This document shows, piece by piece, positions 11,498-22,994 of a stretch of 64,000 nt of DNA (the stretch's first letter is position 1; every line of letters begins with the position of its first letter). Origin of the DNA: Microdochium bolleyi (lineage: Eukaryota; Ascomycota; Sordariomycetes; Xylariales; Microdochiaceae). Both the position numbers and the translations under genes were made by a program. The notes under the pieces were generated by a model. It did not search any database and was not told where the DNA came from. It saw only the letters and a program-made list of their open reading frames with translations. The stretch is from contig KQ964246.1 in assembly GCA_001566295.1 (NCBI GenBank), positions 1,984,001-2,048,000 of the forward strand. The letters are read 5' to 3'.

Positions 11498-13188
11498 ATG
11501 AGCGCACAGGACCTCACCCAAGTTCTTATCGAGTCTTTCAACGCACTTGCCGACGAAGTCCAGAGCCTCGGCGATCGCCAGACCGTCCTCGAGCACAAGC
11601 TGCGCTATGCCCACGAACAGGTACGGCACTTCCGCAAGACGACTGCCATCAGTCTCACACAGCGACCGCACACATGCTAATGCACAACGTATTCTCACTC
11701 CTGCAGTTCCAGTACATCGCCGACAAGTATGCCCCGGCGGCGCCCGAGATAACCGAGACGCTCGTCAAGCTGCAGCTGCCACCAGAGCTCAACAGCCCCA
11801 GCCTCGCAAACACCAGCTTCGTGCCACTGCCTCGGCGCAAAGCCTCAGACTCCAAGCACCAGATCGCCATCGTTATCCGAGAAGGCCGCAAGGTTGCCTC
11901 TGCACTCAGCAGCCCGAGCAAAAGCAGCCGCTCCAGCCGCGGCAGCGCTGCCCCGACCGCGATGACGTCCTTGTCCACCATTCTCGAACAGGACTTCACT
12001 GTCGAAGGCAAGACCAAGGGAACACTGGGATGTCCATTCTCACAACCACCAACCCCGCAGGTCCAAGACGGCCAGGACCCTAAAGACCACATCCAAACAG
12101 AACCCCACGATGCCGGAGACCCTATATGCGCAGCCATGCTCGACGAGACAGGCTCCCAGCACGGCTCGACAGCTGCAGCCAGCAAATGTCCCATACGATA
12201 CCTAGATCAGCACTCTCCAGAAGAGATCGCTCACTACCTCGAGACACACAAGCACGAGCTGCCGCGGAGCCACGAGGTCTGCGTGCGGCGATACCAGAGG
12301 AACGAGGACGACATCCGTAAGCTGGACGCCAAGTACGGCAACCTTGTCAGCATGGTAGAGGGCCTTAGTCGAATTCACCAACCGATGCTGCCGGAGCAGG
12401 ACACGCGGCCACAAAGCGATGTCGAGCACGGCTCAAACGACCGTGTCGAGACATGGGCACAAACAGTCAGTGTCAGTCTCAGCGACGATGGTAATCACAC
12501 GGCGCTGGAGGAGGGCAGCACTGATGAGGAGCGCCAGAGCCACTTTGACCGGCCGCTTAAAGAAGTGCGCGTAGGCGAGTCCCCCAGTCGACCTTGGGGT
12601 ATCTCTGTGCCCATCGTCGATGTTCCTACGGGGCTCGATGGCCATCAGCACGGGCGACCAGAGTCTCCGCCTCCAGCGCCTGTACACATGCCTGCTGACC
12701 ACCCGACACCCGAAACCCCAGCCAAGAAGAGTAGCGGGGGGAAGTGCCCATTCGATCATACCAAGCTCACACAGATGATGGGTGGCCAAACGACGCCCCA
12801 GAAGCCCGGAGAAGAGAAGGACACGGCCGACCGTCTTCGCACTCCCGCTGCTGCACAGCACCATGACCATGAGACGACTCCAAAACAGCAGGAGCTGCCG
12901 CCCCGCCCCACTGATCAGCACTTCACCCACGGAGACGAGCACCAAACGCCCGACCACCGCAGGACACACCCGCTCGAAGGCGATCACAGGCAGCAGCATT
13001 ACACACAGCCGAGCTACGGCATGCCGCAGCCCACGTTCCTCTCCGCGGCCGGGCTGAATCAGCCAAGGCCACAGCACTCGGCCCCGCAGCTGGTGTTCAC
13101 TGGGCCAGTGTTCATCGGATACCCTATGGAGCAGGCAATACAGTTCATGCAGCAATTCCAGGGCCACCAGCAGCAGCAGCGGTCCTGA
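11498..13188 (+). CDS. Uncharacterised disordered protein with three Cys-Pro motifs
   Basis: Exons 11498-11620 and 11707-13188 give 534 residues. I recognise no enzyme fold. The N-terminal 60 residues look helical (possible coiled coil). A better ordered central block, about 200-265, begins KCPIRYLDQHSPEE and is rich in His and charged residues. The rest is rich in Pro, Gln, His, Ser and Thr, ending in a Gln repeat. Three Cys are each followed by Pro: Cys150 (GCPF), Cys202 (KCPI) and Cys388 (KCPFDH). The last closely fits the heme-regulatory motif pattern (Arg/Lys)-Cys-Pro-(hydrophobic)-Asp-His known from yeast HAP1, so heme or redox sensing is possible but unproven. The intron has standard ends and a CTAAT branch site. 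The function is unknown. Confidence 0.8.
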
Positions 13189-13844
13189 AGCCTTAACCAT
13201 GACGTCTGGTTTTTTTCCTCTTCTTGTTGAATCATGTTGCAATTACCGCATGGCGGCGCGCGCAGACATAGCGATACACACTGTGGGATTTTCGTCGTCT
13301 CTCTTAATATGCGAGCTCTCCATAGTCTGCGTTTTGGGTTGTCTCCCTTTCCTTCTTCTTCCTCACGAGACATTATGATAGCAGGCATGTTTATTACATT
13401 TGATTACCTTTTTCTCATGACCATGCTTCTACGATTTGCTCCTTGCCTCTCGAGCTAAGGCTCAGTAATGGACCCTTGATCGAAACCGTGCTCCAGGTTG
13501 TAAAGCAGTCTTGTGCATGTACCTTGCTAAGATCACGGCACGAGTCTGAAAAACGGTGGTGGTGGCGGTGGTGATGATAAATCAATGCCTGCTCAGGAAT
13601 CTTTGGCAAGTCTTCAACAATTCCCAGCAAGACCAAAGAATGCTCCGTCTATAAGAAGAAGGCGATACTTATCTATACCCCAAGAAAAAGAAAACAACGA
13701 CGGGTGCTTTTTCGTGAATCCCATAAAGTCATCTATACATGGCTCTCCCTCCCTGTCCTTCCCAGGCCTCGGAGGTAGCGATGCGAAAGTGCGCGCATCT
13801 ATGCCTTTCGCCCAGCAGCTTTAAGCTCGCTGCTCCCTTTCGGC
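13189..13844. other. Convergent 3' region
   Basis: It lies between the stop codons of two convergent genes and should hold both 3' UTRs. A GGT/GGC trinucleotide run near 13555-13578 is the only simple repeat. No gene is seen. Confidence 0.5.
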
Positions 13845-15224
13845 TCACCGCGCCGCCCGTATCGTGGAGTCTGCCTCCTCATCAGGCCGGCCGCCGGCCT
13901 TGGGACTCCTCCTTGGATTCTTGACCTGGGCGGGACTCGCCCGTGAGCTCCTGCTGCTACTGCTGGTACTGTTGCTGCGCCGCCCGTCGTCTTCATTGTC
14001 GCGGTAGACCTGGTCCGCGACGCCCTCGGCCGCCCATAGCGAGATGTCGTCGGCGTCCATGAGCGCCGCGTCCAGCTCGTCCGGGTCCCTCAGCTCCGCG
14101 GTGTCGTCGAGGTCCGCGTAATCGACGCCCGGCCCAGAGAACCCGCCCATGCGACCACCACCGCTTCCGTGTTGTCCACTGCTGCCGCCGTTGATGAAGG
14201 CCCCTGCCTCGCCGTCCTCGGCCGCGCCGTCCTCGCGCATAAGCTCTTCAGCGCGCGCCATCGTGCGGCGATATATGACTAGGCCCAGCACCGTGCCGAG
14301 GACGCCGCCGAAGACCATGCTGGCATAGTTGATGATCTTGTCGCCGAGGCCCATGGTGTCGCCGCTCTCGGCGAGTTTGGCCATGCGACTGCCGATGAAG
14401 ATATGGATGAATATCTTGGGCGATGCAAGGGCCGTGGCGGCTGCGAAGCCCACGGGGCCGATGCTGGGTATCGTTGCGAGGAACCCGTTGCTCAGGCTGA
14501 AGGGCAGAGGGCAGAGGCGCACTGCCGCGAGCACGAAGACGCCATCGCGCCGCAGGATCTGGCCCAGCGCGACAAAGCGCTTGTCCGTGCCGATGAGCGC
14601 GTGAACGTAGCGGCTCAGCACGGTGCGACTGGCGATGAAGGCCGCCGTGCTGCCCGCGACAGTCGCGATGGCAGCGACCGGCCACCCACCGGGGAAGCCG
14701 TACACGAAGCCAGAGATGGTCAGGCACGTGCTGTATCCGATCATTGGGGGAAAGGCGCACACGAAGGTCATGGCGAAGATGATGAGCCATCCCGCGGGGA
14801 GCGCCCGCCAGCCGACGGCGATGGGCTGCAGCCAGGCGAAGATGCGGTGCGAGTAAATGAGGAAGACGATCGTGATGGCGATTGTGGCGAGTCCTGCGAG
14901 GACGGCAAGCGCCTGCTGCATCGGCGTGAGGGAGTAGAAGAGCCGGAGGGACTTGTTGAGCAGGCTCAGGCCGTATTGGAGCATGCGCCGCGGGAAGGGT
15001 GTCCGGTCAGGCCGGCTGTAGGGTGTCGAGAGGCGCCGGGCGGCGGTGCCTGGCCTGCGGGCGCTGCCACTGCCACTGCCATTGGCACTGTTGCTATTGT
15101 TACGCGCCCACGGAGGGAGGCTGTCGTCGGAAAGGCCGAGTGGTCGGGGCGAGGAGACGTCTTCGGAGAGAGGCGAGGTCGGTAGCTCGAGAGCTCGCGC
15201 CGTGGAGGCGTAGCCGGCGGGCAT
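13845..15224 (-). CDS. tvp38: TVP38/TMEM64 (DedA/VTT) family membrane protein
   Basis: One exon of 459 residues. A disordered N-terminus rich in Ser and Pro (about 1-78) is followed by several hydrophobic segments: about 104-124, 145-170, 182-200, 227-250, 257-278 and 299-318. The core at about 170-280 holds the SNARE-associated/VTT signature, including GFVYGFPGG (172-180) and the FxxAAVRLCPLPF stretch (230-242) with its conserved Arg and Pro pair. Family members sit in Golgi or ER membranes (yeast Tvp38); relatives such as TMEM41B and VMP1 scramble phospholipids. The C-terminal 130 residues are Gly-, Asp- and Ser-rich and probably cytosolic. There is no intron, which contrasts with most neighbours. 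Specific transport activity cannot be read from the sequence. Confidence 0.9.
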   Translation of the reverse strand: MPAGYASTARALELPTSPLSEDVSSPRPLGLSDDSLPPWARNNSNSANGSGSGSARRPGTAARRLSTPYSRPDRTPFPRRMLQYGLSLLNKSLRLFYSLTPMQQALAVLAGLATIAITIVFLIYSHRIFAWLQPIAVGWRALPAGWLIIFAMTFVCAFPPMIGYSTCLTISGFVYGFPGGWPVAAIATVAGSTAAFIASRTVLSRYVHALIGTDKRFVALGQILRRDGVFVLAAVRLCPLPFSLSNGFLATIPSIGPVGFAAATALASPKIFIHIFIGSRMAKLAESGDTMGLGDKIINYASMVFGGVLGTVLGLVIYRRTMARAEELMREDGAAEDGEAGAFINGGSSGQHGSGGGRMGGFSGPGVDYADLDDTAELRDPDELDAALMDADDISLWAAEGVADQVYRDNEDDGRRSNSTSSSSRSSRASPAQVKNPRRSPKAGGRPDEEADSTIRAAR

Positions 15225-16139
15225 GGTGGAGGACCGTAGAGGGGACCTGGTTTCCAGCGAGCAGCTGCGGTAAAACCTGTTCTGCTCGGGTTGTAGATGC
15301 AGAATCTGGCAGAACCGATCGACTATCGCGACGGAACTCGGGTGTGTATCGAGCAGGGGTGATTACTTAGAGGTCGTCGACAACGCTGCAAGCGGCTGAG
15401 CTGACGAGTCCGAGCCGGGGTGCGGTGGAGCTCTGACTGTTGCTGGCACGCGGGCCTGCCTACGTGGTCCCCTGTGCGTTGGTAACTCACTTGTGGTCCG
15501 TGGCTATGCGCTTCGCTTGTTGTCCTGAACAGAAGAGATGGCTAATTGATGCAGGATAGCCGTGTGTGCGTCTTGAGACGCCTGATGGCGAGGTCTGGCA
15601 TAAGGACCACGGTGCCCCGTTGTGTCAGCAAGACCATCTCCTCAGCTGCGGGTCATCCCTTCCGCACCCGGGCAGCTTCGAGAGATCGACCAATGCCCGC
15701 CAAGACGTCCCCCACGGGGGCGCAGCTCCTTTTGACATCAGTTGAACGACAACGCCATCCATGTCATCCATGTCTATTGCCTGCTCCTCTTGGAGTTGAA
15801 GTCACACGATGGACACTCGTGAGGCCGACCGTTTGACTAGCATCTTGTCGATTATCAGATGCCAGCAACGGTGTCGTGCCGCATGCAACCTGTCAGTGGT
15901 TGCCGAAGTCATGCGGATCCAAGGTTGCATCAGAGATCTGCATTACATGTGTCCCAGCAGCTCGGGGTACCATGCCTTCAATTGCACCAGATCGACATGC
16001 ACAATCTGGGATGACCTTGCACAGAGTCTCGACGCCCGCGCCTTGGTACTAACCCTTTAACTGCTTTCTGATCTTATTCTACGGAAATGTCTAAGCTTCT
16101 ACAACTTCCATCTTTGTTTGTAACGCAGCTGGACAAACA
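15225..16139. other. Intergenic region, no gene seen
   Basis: This is the promoter side of the TVP38 gene and the 3' side of the CUE/CCCH/Smr gene. Open frames are short and unremarkable. Confidence 0.5.
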
Positions 16140-18460
16140 TCATCGGAGTCGGTTCGCGCCAGGGCCCTTGGGAGGGTCTCGGACGAGCAGGCGCACCTTG
16201 CCAACGCCAATCTCGACGCCCTGGCTGAGGATATCAACTCCGCCCTCGGAGTCGTCCTTGTCCCGTTCGTCGTCCCGCCCGATCGACTTGTCCCAGCTGC
16301 GTGCGTCGATGCCGAGAATCCCACCCATGCTGTTGCGGTCACCTGGTACCGAGAACTCCCGGAACGCATACCGCCACTCATTGAGGAAGTTGCGGATAGC
16401 CTTGCCCACCTTGTCCTTGCCATTCTTGCTATGGTGGCCTGTTCCTGTAATGGCATAGACAGGACGCGCCTCGCTGCTGTTCTCGAGAAGCACCCGCTCG
16501 AGATACTCGACGGCCTCCTCCGGGTGCAACCCGTGCAGGTCCACGTATATCTCGGGGCTCGAGCCGTTGTGAGCATTGCGCTCTTCATACAGCTCCCTCG
16601 CAGCTTCCCGGTGTGCTTTCCGCATAAGGTCATTCTCACTTTGGCCGCGGAGACTAAGCGCTTTTGCTGCGCGGGCATCGTTCCGATTCCATGCTTGAGC
16701 AGCACTGTAGGTGATTGTGTCAGTGTACTCTACGGGAAGCTAGTGTGCCCACCTCCTGAACATCAGCCTACTTACCTTTGCAAGAATTTGTTCCGGAGGC
16801 CACCATGTTTGATGGCCTCTTGCCGGGCCTTGAGATAGCCTTTGTTCGCTCTCTCCCCGGTCTCCAGCCACGGAATATGCTTTGGCATAGTGATTGCTTG
16901 TGCCGCTACACTATTCTCTCCGCTCTTCAATCCTATCGCGCTGCCATTCCGAACGAGCTTCTTAGTCTCAAGGCGCGGGCTTGGAAGGGGGCTGGGCGAC
17001 ATTCGGACAATGTCAGCTAGCGAACCAGGGGTGCCACCCTCCTTCGGGCCATGGCCATGACCACCCCGCTTGCCATGATGCTTCTTGCTCGGTTTCAGTG
17101 ACGCGGACCCGAGCGAAGGGAAAGCCTCGTTGTCATCTATCGATGGCGCGCTTGGGGCTTCCCTAACTTGCTGTCTACTAACAGGGCGCGAACGGCTGTG
17201 GTGGTTCTCGTTCCCGTAAGGATGGTGAGGTTTGAGACCAGGTGGTGGGGTGATGCCTGCTCCGGTGAAGTTGAAAGTTGCTGCATTCGGGTTCAACTCT
17301 GGGGTCCTGGGTCGCAGTGATGGAAACGAAGCCAAGTCCTGGACTTGCAAGTTCTGCGACTTGGTTGGTGGTGTGCCATTTCCGTCAATGGTGAGTCTAG
17401 TTATGAGATGAGATGGATCGTGCGAAAAGATACAGGTCTCCCCAGCGAGACAGTTGCCCATGACCCAGTATCTGAAATAGAGTCAGCAAGGGCCAAGAGT
17501 CAGGGTCACGATATCCAGTCTGACATACTTGCAGATGTGGTTGCTGAGATCATGACTGAAGCGACAGTCCGCCCGCAAACATTGGCCTGTTGATAAGTAA
17601 AACTTGCAAATTATGCCGGCTTTCTGTTGGGCCGAGGGCGTAGCAGGTCGAGCATCAGGTGTCATGGATTTGCCTATGAGGATGCTCTTGGCCTCTGGTG
17701 TCAGCCCGGACATGTTTGTGGGATCGTTACTTTGTGCATCCATTATGGCTGTGATGGTAGCGCTGAGGTCGTAGCCGTGTAGTGCGAGAGCCGCCTCGAT
17801 CTCCTCGTCCGTCTTGGAGTGCCCCAAGATCGACCGCAGCATATCATACGGAGTCATATCGGTCTGCTGGGATGAGATACTAGTATACTCGGCAGCTGAA
17901 GCATTCAGGCTGGCCAAAGTCCCTACGGACGACGTGATGCTGATGGCATCGTCGCTGACGAGCCAGTCCACATTGTCGTTTTGCAAGTCACCAAAGATTT
18001 CGTTCGAGGGGCTGGTATCACTGGCGAATTCGTAGGCATTCAGGTTGGGACTATGCGGGATCACTGGCGCCGCAAAGGCCAGGCGTGGGGATGGGCGAGG
18101 CGACGAGAATGGCGAGACAGTCGACGACTTGGTCCGCATCAGACTGGGCATGAACCCTGGGGGCGCTAGAGGGCTGACCCCTAGCCGTGGAGATCCCGAC
18201 ATAGGGGTCGGTGAGCCCCGCCATGGCGATGGTGATGGTCGGCGCAGGATATTCGGCCGTATCGGTGGAGGAGAGGCGGCGAGACCGTGCCCTTCGCGAT
18301 ATCGCCAGAGCACGTCGAGGATGACGTTCTCCAGGTTCACGCCAGCGAGTGATGTTTCCTTCTTCAGCAGGTCTTCAAGCCGGTCGGTCTTGTCATCCTC
18401 CTCAATGCTCTCGTCCTGCAATACCGGCAGGCATAGCTCATATGTCTCGTCGGAGACCAT
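16140..18460 (-). CDS. CUE-like, CCCH zinc-finger and Smr domain protein (Cue2-like)
   Basis: Exons 18460-17529, 17471-16776 and 16704-16140 give 730 residues. In order: a short helical N-terminus; a Ser/Pro-rich linker; a CUE-like ubiquitin-binding helix bundle at about 202-243; two CCCH zinc fingers, Cys285-Cys294-Cys299-His303 and Cys310-Cys318-Cys324-His328, the second split by intron 1; a disordered stretch; a DUF1771 helical segment (about 543-585); and a C-terminal Smr domain with DLHGLHPEEA at 598-607 and a TGTGHH motif after it. Smr domains of this type act as nucleases; in yeast Cue2 and worm NONU-1 a CUE/Smr protein cleaves mRNA on collided ribosomes. A role in no-go decay is therefore a reasonable inference, but the CCCH pair is an addition relative to Cue2. 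The start chosen is the ATG giving a conserved-looking N-terminus; the frame stays open 85 codons further upstream. Confidence 0.88.
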
Positions 18461-19826
18461 GGTCAAGTCTGTTTGGCTGCGTGGTCTACACCAGTTCAAG
18501 TTCGATCTTTGTGCACGGCTTAGGCTCTCTTTCGAAGCAGGGGCGAGTTGGCGTTGCTGGGCACTGGCGAAGTGGACAGTTCTTGGCTGAACAACTCTCA
18601 ATACGCGGCGAGAAGACGGTATTCTGTCCGTGGGCGAGAAGTTCGGAATCAGTTGCAGCGTGCGGGCTCGGTTTAGAAGGTGAAGTTGCTGCGTTGTCGT
18701 GAGGAGTAGCAGCAATTAAAAGCAGCGTGTGCGTGACGGATGCCGATCGTTTTGTCGCATCATGTAGGCGGCATTCGAATGAACCAAGATCGGGTACCTC
18801 AGATGCCCCGGCGATGGTCAGTGTGATGCTGGAGTGCGTGCAGCACGTTCGGTATTGCCGGCGTGGTCCTCAAGAGGTCGAGCTTGGCTGGATGGTGAGG
18901 CGGTCTCGGAAGGGTCCAGAGCTGTCGAGAACGAGGTTGCAACGGGCCGGGGTCGAGAGCAAGTGGAGAGCAGCTGGAAAGCAGCAAAAGCAAGGTGGCA
19001 GAGACGGCTGGCTATGCAAAAGGTCAGTAATAAGAAAGCAGACAGCCGCGCCGTACCTGTCCGAAAGTCGCGATGCAGGAATCAGCAGGAGTCGAGGCTG
19101 AGCTGAGCTGAGGCAGGTGCGATGTAGGGAGCTCGAGGATGGAACACCTCATGCGCCGCTGGGGCGCACGGCCGGTGCCCATGTGGGGGGGGGGGGGGGA
19201 GCCAGCCAGACAGAGCTCTTTCTTCCCCTGGACACAACCCAGCACAGCGCGCGAGAGTTACCGTAGTGCAACGACTGCACTAACGCATGCTGGATGGCGT
19301 CACTACGACCAGGCCAGTGTCGATTGATTTGTGCAGCGTTCACAACCTCTTCATGGTTGGATCCTCTATCACGAAGGTGATGCCGAGGCTGGTTCCTTTC
19401 TCAGTAATGCACAACCTTGGGTGACCAATACGAGCCCCGGGTTGCTCTACTCTATGCAGTATTCTGTCCTGCTTGGTGGACGAACCTAGAACAATGCCGG
19501 ACCGGACTGCCACTAAGCCAGCCCTAGAGCGACGCTTGGAAGGTTGCTGGTCGAGTATGAAGCTTCAAGAACAAAGAGACCCCTCCTTCATTCGTGGTCC
19601 ACTGGTCCGTGTGATACCGAGTCGTGGGGAATACGGAGCATGACACAATGGGCCTTTCATTTGGCGACACCCCATGCACAGGTATGTCTCACACTTCCGG
19701 CGACCCTGATCTGGTTCGAAAGTCGACTCCTGGAACATGGACTACAGAGAGGAAGTCAAAGTAGCCCCAATTCCACATGCTCGGTTTGAGGTATGTAGGG
19801 GTTCTTGGATCTCTACTCCATCATCT
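18461..19826. other. Intergenic region with a poly-G tract
   Basis: It holds the promoter and leader of the CUE/CCCH/Smr gene and the 3' region of the F-box/JmjC gene. The open frame of the former continues upstream to 18715. No separate gene is seen. A run of 15 G lies at 19185-19199. Confidence 0.5.
19185..19199. repeat. Poly-G tract, 15 bases
   Basis: An uninterrupted run of 15 G in a non-coding stretch. Its length is prone to sequencing error and to strain variation. Confidence 0.95.
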
Positions 19827-21521
19827 TCATGGAATCTCGGCATCGCTATCACCACCGAACCCGAAACTAAACCCACCAGAAGCACCAGCGCCGTCATCTG
19901 CGGGCTTCGTAGCTTCTTCCCACTTCCTCTTCTTGTTGTGGCTCCTCCTCTCCAGTTCTTTCATCGCATCTTCCAACAAGTCCGGATAGTTCTCCCGTAA
20001 GCGGCCGACAAATAGCTCGTAGGGGTCGTCAATCTCCTTCTTGAATCCCGAGACCTGATCTGGCTTGTCCCTGAGAAAGGATAGGACATCAGCCAAGTGC
20101 GACCTGGGCACAAAGTTCTGCGTCAGCGCGATGCCTGGCTCGAGGTTAACCACGAGATGCCACCACCCGCTCGGCACATGTAGTATCTCGCCCTGCCCGC
20201 AAATGCCCTCCACACAACCGGGCTGCTCTCGAGCTTCGGCATGGAACTCGAGCAGCCACTCGGCGATGCTGAGCGGGCTAGTCACCTCGCTGCTGTCCTC
20301 GGAGACGAAGACACCCGGCACCTGCGCTGAAGGCGGGAACATGATCCAGTACTTGGAGCCCTCAACGACGGCATTCCAGGCGCTCGTCGCGTTGGGGTCC
20401 TTATGGAATGTCGAGCCGCTGCGCTCGGGGCCAACGATCAGCCAACGATGCGCCGGCCGCTCCTGCCCGAGAAGGGCAAAGAAATCATATCCGAAGCAGT
20501 CGGGGGCCCAGTACAGCCCCTCGGGACCCTTTCCGACCTGCACCTGCATTTTCTCTGCAAAGGTCTTGTCAAAAAGATACAGAGGGCTCTCGTCCTTGCT
20601 GTCAGTCATATAGTCAGCGTAGACGGACATAGGCCAGTCCACCGCCTCTGCTCGAAATGACGTGCCCGAGTACTTCCGCCGCAGCTCGACGATGCTCCAT
20701 GCCTCAAGGACCGGCCAAGACCGAATACTCTTCGTTAGGACGAATGGCTTGTTACTCCACGACGAGGAAAACTCATCACAGTCCAGGTCGTCCAGGCGAG
20801 TTATCCTGTTCTCTGGAGGGATGTCCCGTATGTGTTTGCCAAGGTTGATATGGCTGCAGGCAAAGGGACGGTGCAGCACATCTGAAAAGACATTGCCACA
20901 GTTGACCTGTGCCAGGTGACTCGGGTCTAGTCTAAGAAGGGTGCTTCGCCACGACCCTCGCCATGTGGGTTGACTGGATGAGTTCTCGTTCGCCCTGAAT
21001 ATGGTCAGCTTGATGAATCACACTAAGGAGCCAAGCCCTTGAATATTTCGATGAGCAACAATATATGATTTGGCTTGTTGACTCATGCCTCATTGAGGAG
21101 AGGTAAGCACAGGCTGATGTTTTCATCGCTACATGAACTTGTTTGGGAGTTTCCTGGTGCGCAACATGTCAAGTATGACTCACTCTAGGTACAGCGTTTT
21201 CCACAAATCGTCGAGCTGCCCAAACCCAAATAAGAAGCGACAGGTCGAGGCCACGCTTCTCAGAGAGTCAGCGTCGAAGTAGTCGACCAGATGCAGAATG
21301 AGCTCGTCGGGGAGGATTCCAAATGCACCAAGAGACTGTCTTGCTGACGGCCCAGTGGCCAGGTACTGGTTACCGAGCGGCTTGATGCCCAGTGGATGGG
21401 TTGGAATGGCGTCCGCGTCGAGTTCGAGGTCTTGATCGTCGAATGTTATTTCCTGTTGAATGGAATCGACTATGGTGGTGCGGCCAGCACCGCCGTTGTC
21501 CAAGCCCTGGGCGAGCAGCAT
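19827..21521 (-). CDS. F-box plus JmjC domain protein, JMJD6-like
   Basis: Exons 21521-21184 and 20994-19827 give 501 residues. An F-box lies at about 66-112 (LPDELILHLVDYF and following). After it a WRGSWRS segment leads into a cupin/JmjC domain with the iron ligands His310 and Asp312 in FHKDPN, a GSKYWIMFPP segment with the likely 2-oxoglutarate-binding Lys327, and the third ligand His392 in VPSGWWHLV. This matches the JMJD6/phosphatidylserine-receptor branch of 2-oxoglutarate dioxygenases, which hydroxylate lysines or demethylate. The F-box suggests recruitment to an SCF ubiquitin ligase through Skp1. The C-terminus is basic, then Gly-rich. The intron (189 bases) is longer than its neighbours, so an extra small exon is conceivable. 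The ATG at 21521 is the first in frame; a start further upstream by splicing is not excluded. Confidence 0.87.
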
Positions 21522-22994
21522 TATGCGTGGTGGATTTACACCCTGTCGGTGCAATGAAAGTACCACCGTGACTACGCAAGCTGTACTTGCAAGATGTTGC
21601 CTAGAGCCGGTCTGCGTCCAGGACAGGTCGAGCAAACCGTCGTGTACAGTCGGTATGATGAGCGTGCAAAAAATGAGACGCTAGAGTCCCTCGGTGGTGG
21701 TCGTAGTAACCTGCGTTCGAAAATGAGGTTGAGAACTGCGGAAACCTGAAGGCAAATTTTTGAAGTTTCTTGGTGGAGCAGCGACATGGCCTCAACCGTC
21801 GACCATGCCGGACACGATGTTACTACACTAAGTTTGGAAAGTTTGCAGGATGAGTGAACCTGGGCCATCAGCACCGTGATTTCAGCATTATAATTGAGGC
21901 GAATCTTCCCTGTGTCTATGATTATCCTCCACCTGGTTTTCAACACCCGATGTTTCCCGCCCAATGTCTTTTGACGGTCAAGCAGCGTGGCTTCTGTACA
22001 CTTCATCTATGGTATATTTTGAGATGCAGGAATACGACGTGAGATCAACAGGTTCTTCGAGTCCGTGCAGTCTGACCAGAGCTCTCTTATCTGGATTCCA
22101 GATGCCTGGACAGGCCCATGGAGGAACGTTTGTGACGATGGCTGGTGCAGCCAAACCCCACGACCTGCCCCTCTCAGATATTGGATGGAGCAACGCCGAG
22201 CGAGCCTCCGGAGGGAAACATGCAGGTCCACGCCCCGCCACGCCCTCCACTCAAGGCGCGGGATGACTTGTGACGGCTCCATGCTCGCGGGCCGACGCTG
22301 GTCCAGGAGCGTCATGGTTGGTCAGCGCTCCGTGACTGTCTTCGTGAGAGAGCTGCTCCGTAACTGATGATGGGAGGTGACGGGACACTTGCGCGTTCCG
22401 CAGCGCGGCACGGAAGGGTGAGGACAGCGGCGATGGGAGGCGAGGGAGCATTCAGGGTACCTTCTGGTTCCAAGGTTGGGCACCCAGGCAAATCAGCTGC
22501 AACCCAGGCGGTTGATTCATCAGTGACTCGCCAAGACACCTGACGCATTTGTGCCTGCCAGGTGGGGCCCCACTTTCTGGCTTTTTTTTCGTGCTGGCTT
22601 CGATTGGGTGGTGGTGTGGTGGTGCTGCGCCAGGCCTGATCCTCCTGCTCCTCGCTGGGTCGCCGCTCGCCGCCGCCGCCGCAAGCCAGGGCAGAATATT
22701 TTTTTTCGTCGACCCCCCATTCATAAACCCTCTTGGCCCCTCTGCAAACACCACCCTCCATCACCACACAACTACACCATATAACCACACCTAACGGACC
22801 CGTACAGCTCTCATTTCTTTGAGAGTCTTCGCGTCCATTTCAACACCACTACTCTTCTTCATCGTCGGTCCTGTCTGCCATAGAGCAACAGCCCGCACGC
22901 ACACGCCCCTTCCACCCCCACCACGACCGCCGCTCCTTCTTGAATTCTAAGCTGTGCTTGGAGTTCGAGAACCTGCCGATCAACAACCGCAATC
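21522..22994. other. Divergent promoter region, F-box/JmjC and eIF4A
   Basis: This holds both promoters. The 260 bases before the eIF4A start are strongly C/T-rich with CACCACAC runs and a TATAA-like CCATATAACC near 22775, as expected of a highly expressed translation-factor gene. Minus-strand frames upstream of the F-box gene show no domain. Confidence 0.55.
22735..22994 (+). promoter_or_regulatory. Pyrimidine-rich core promoter and leader of eIF4A
   Basis: Long C/T- and CA-rich tracts directly precede the eIF4A start codon, with an AT-rich CCATATAACC about 220 bases upstream. Such tracts mark leaders of strongly expressed fungal genes. The exact transcription start cannot be read from the sequence. 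Confidence 0.4.

Noticed and set aside
14403..15185. 260-codon plus frame opposite TVP38
   Set aside because: It is the antisense shadow of the TVP38 coding sequence.
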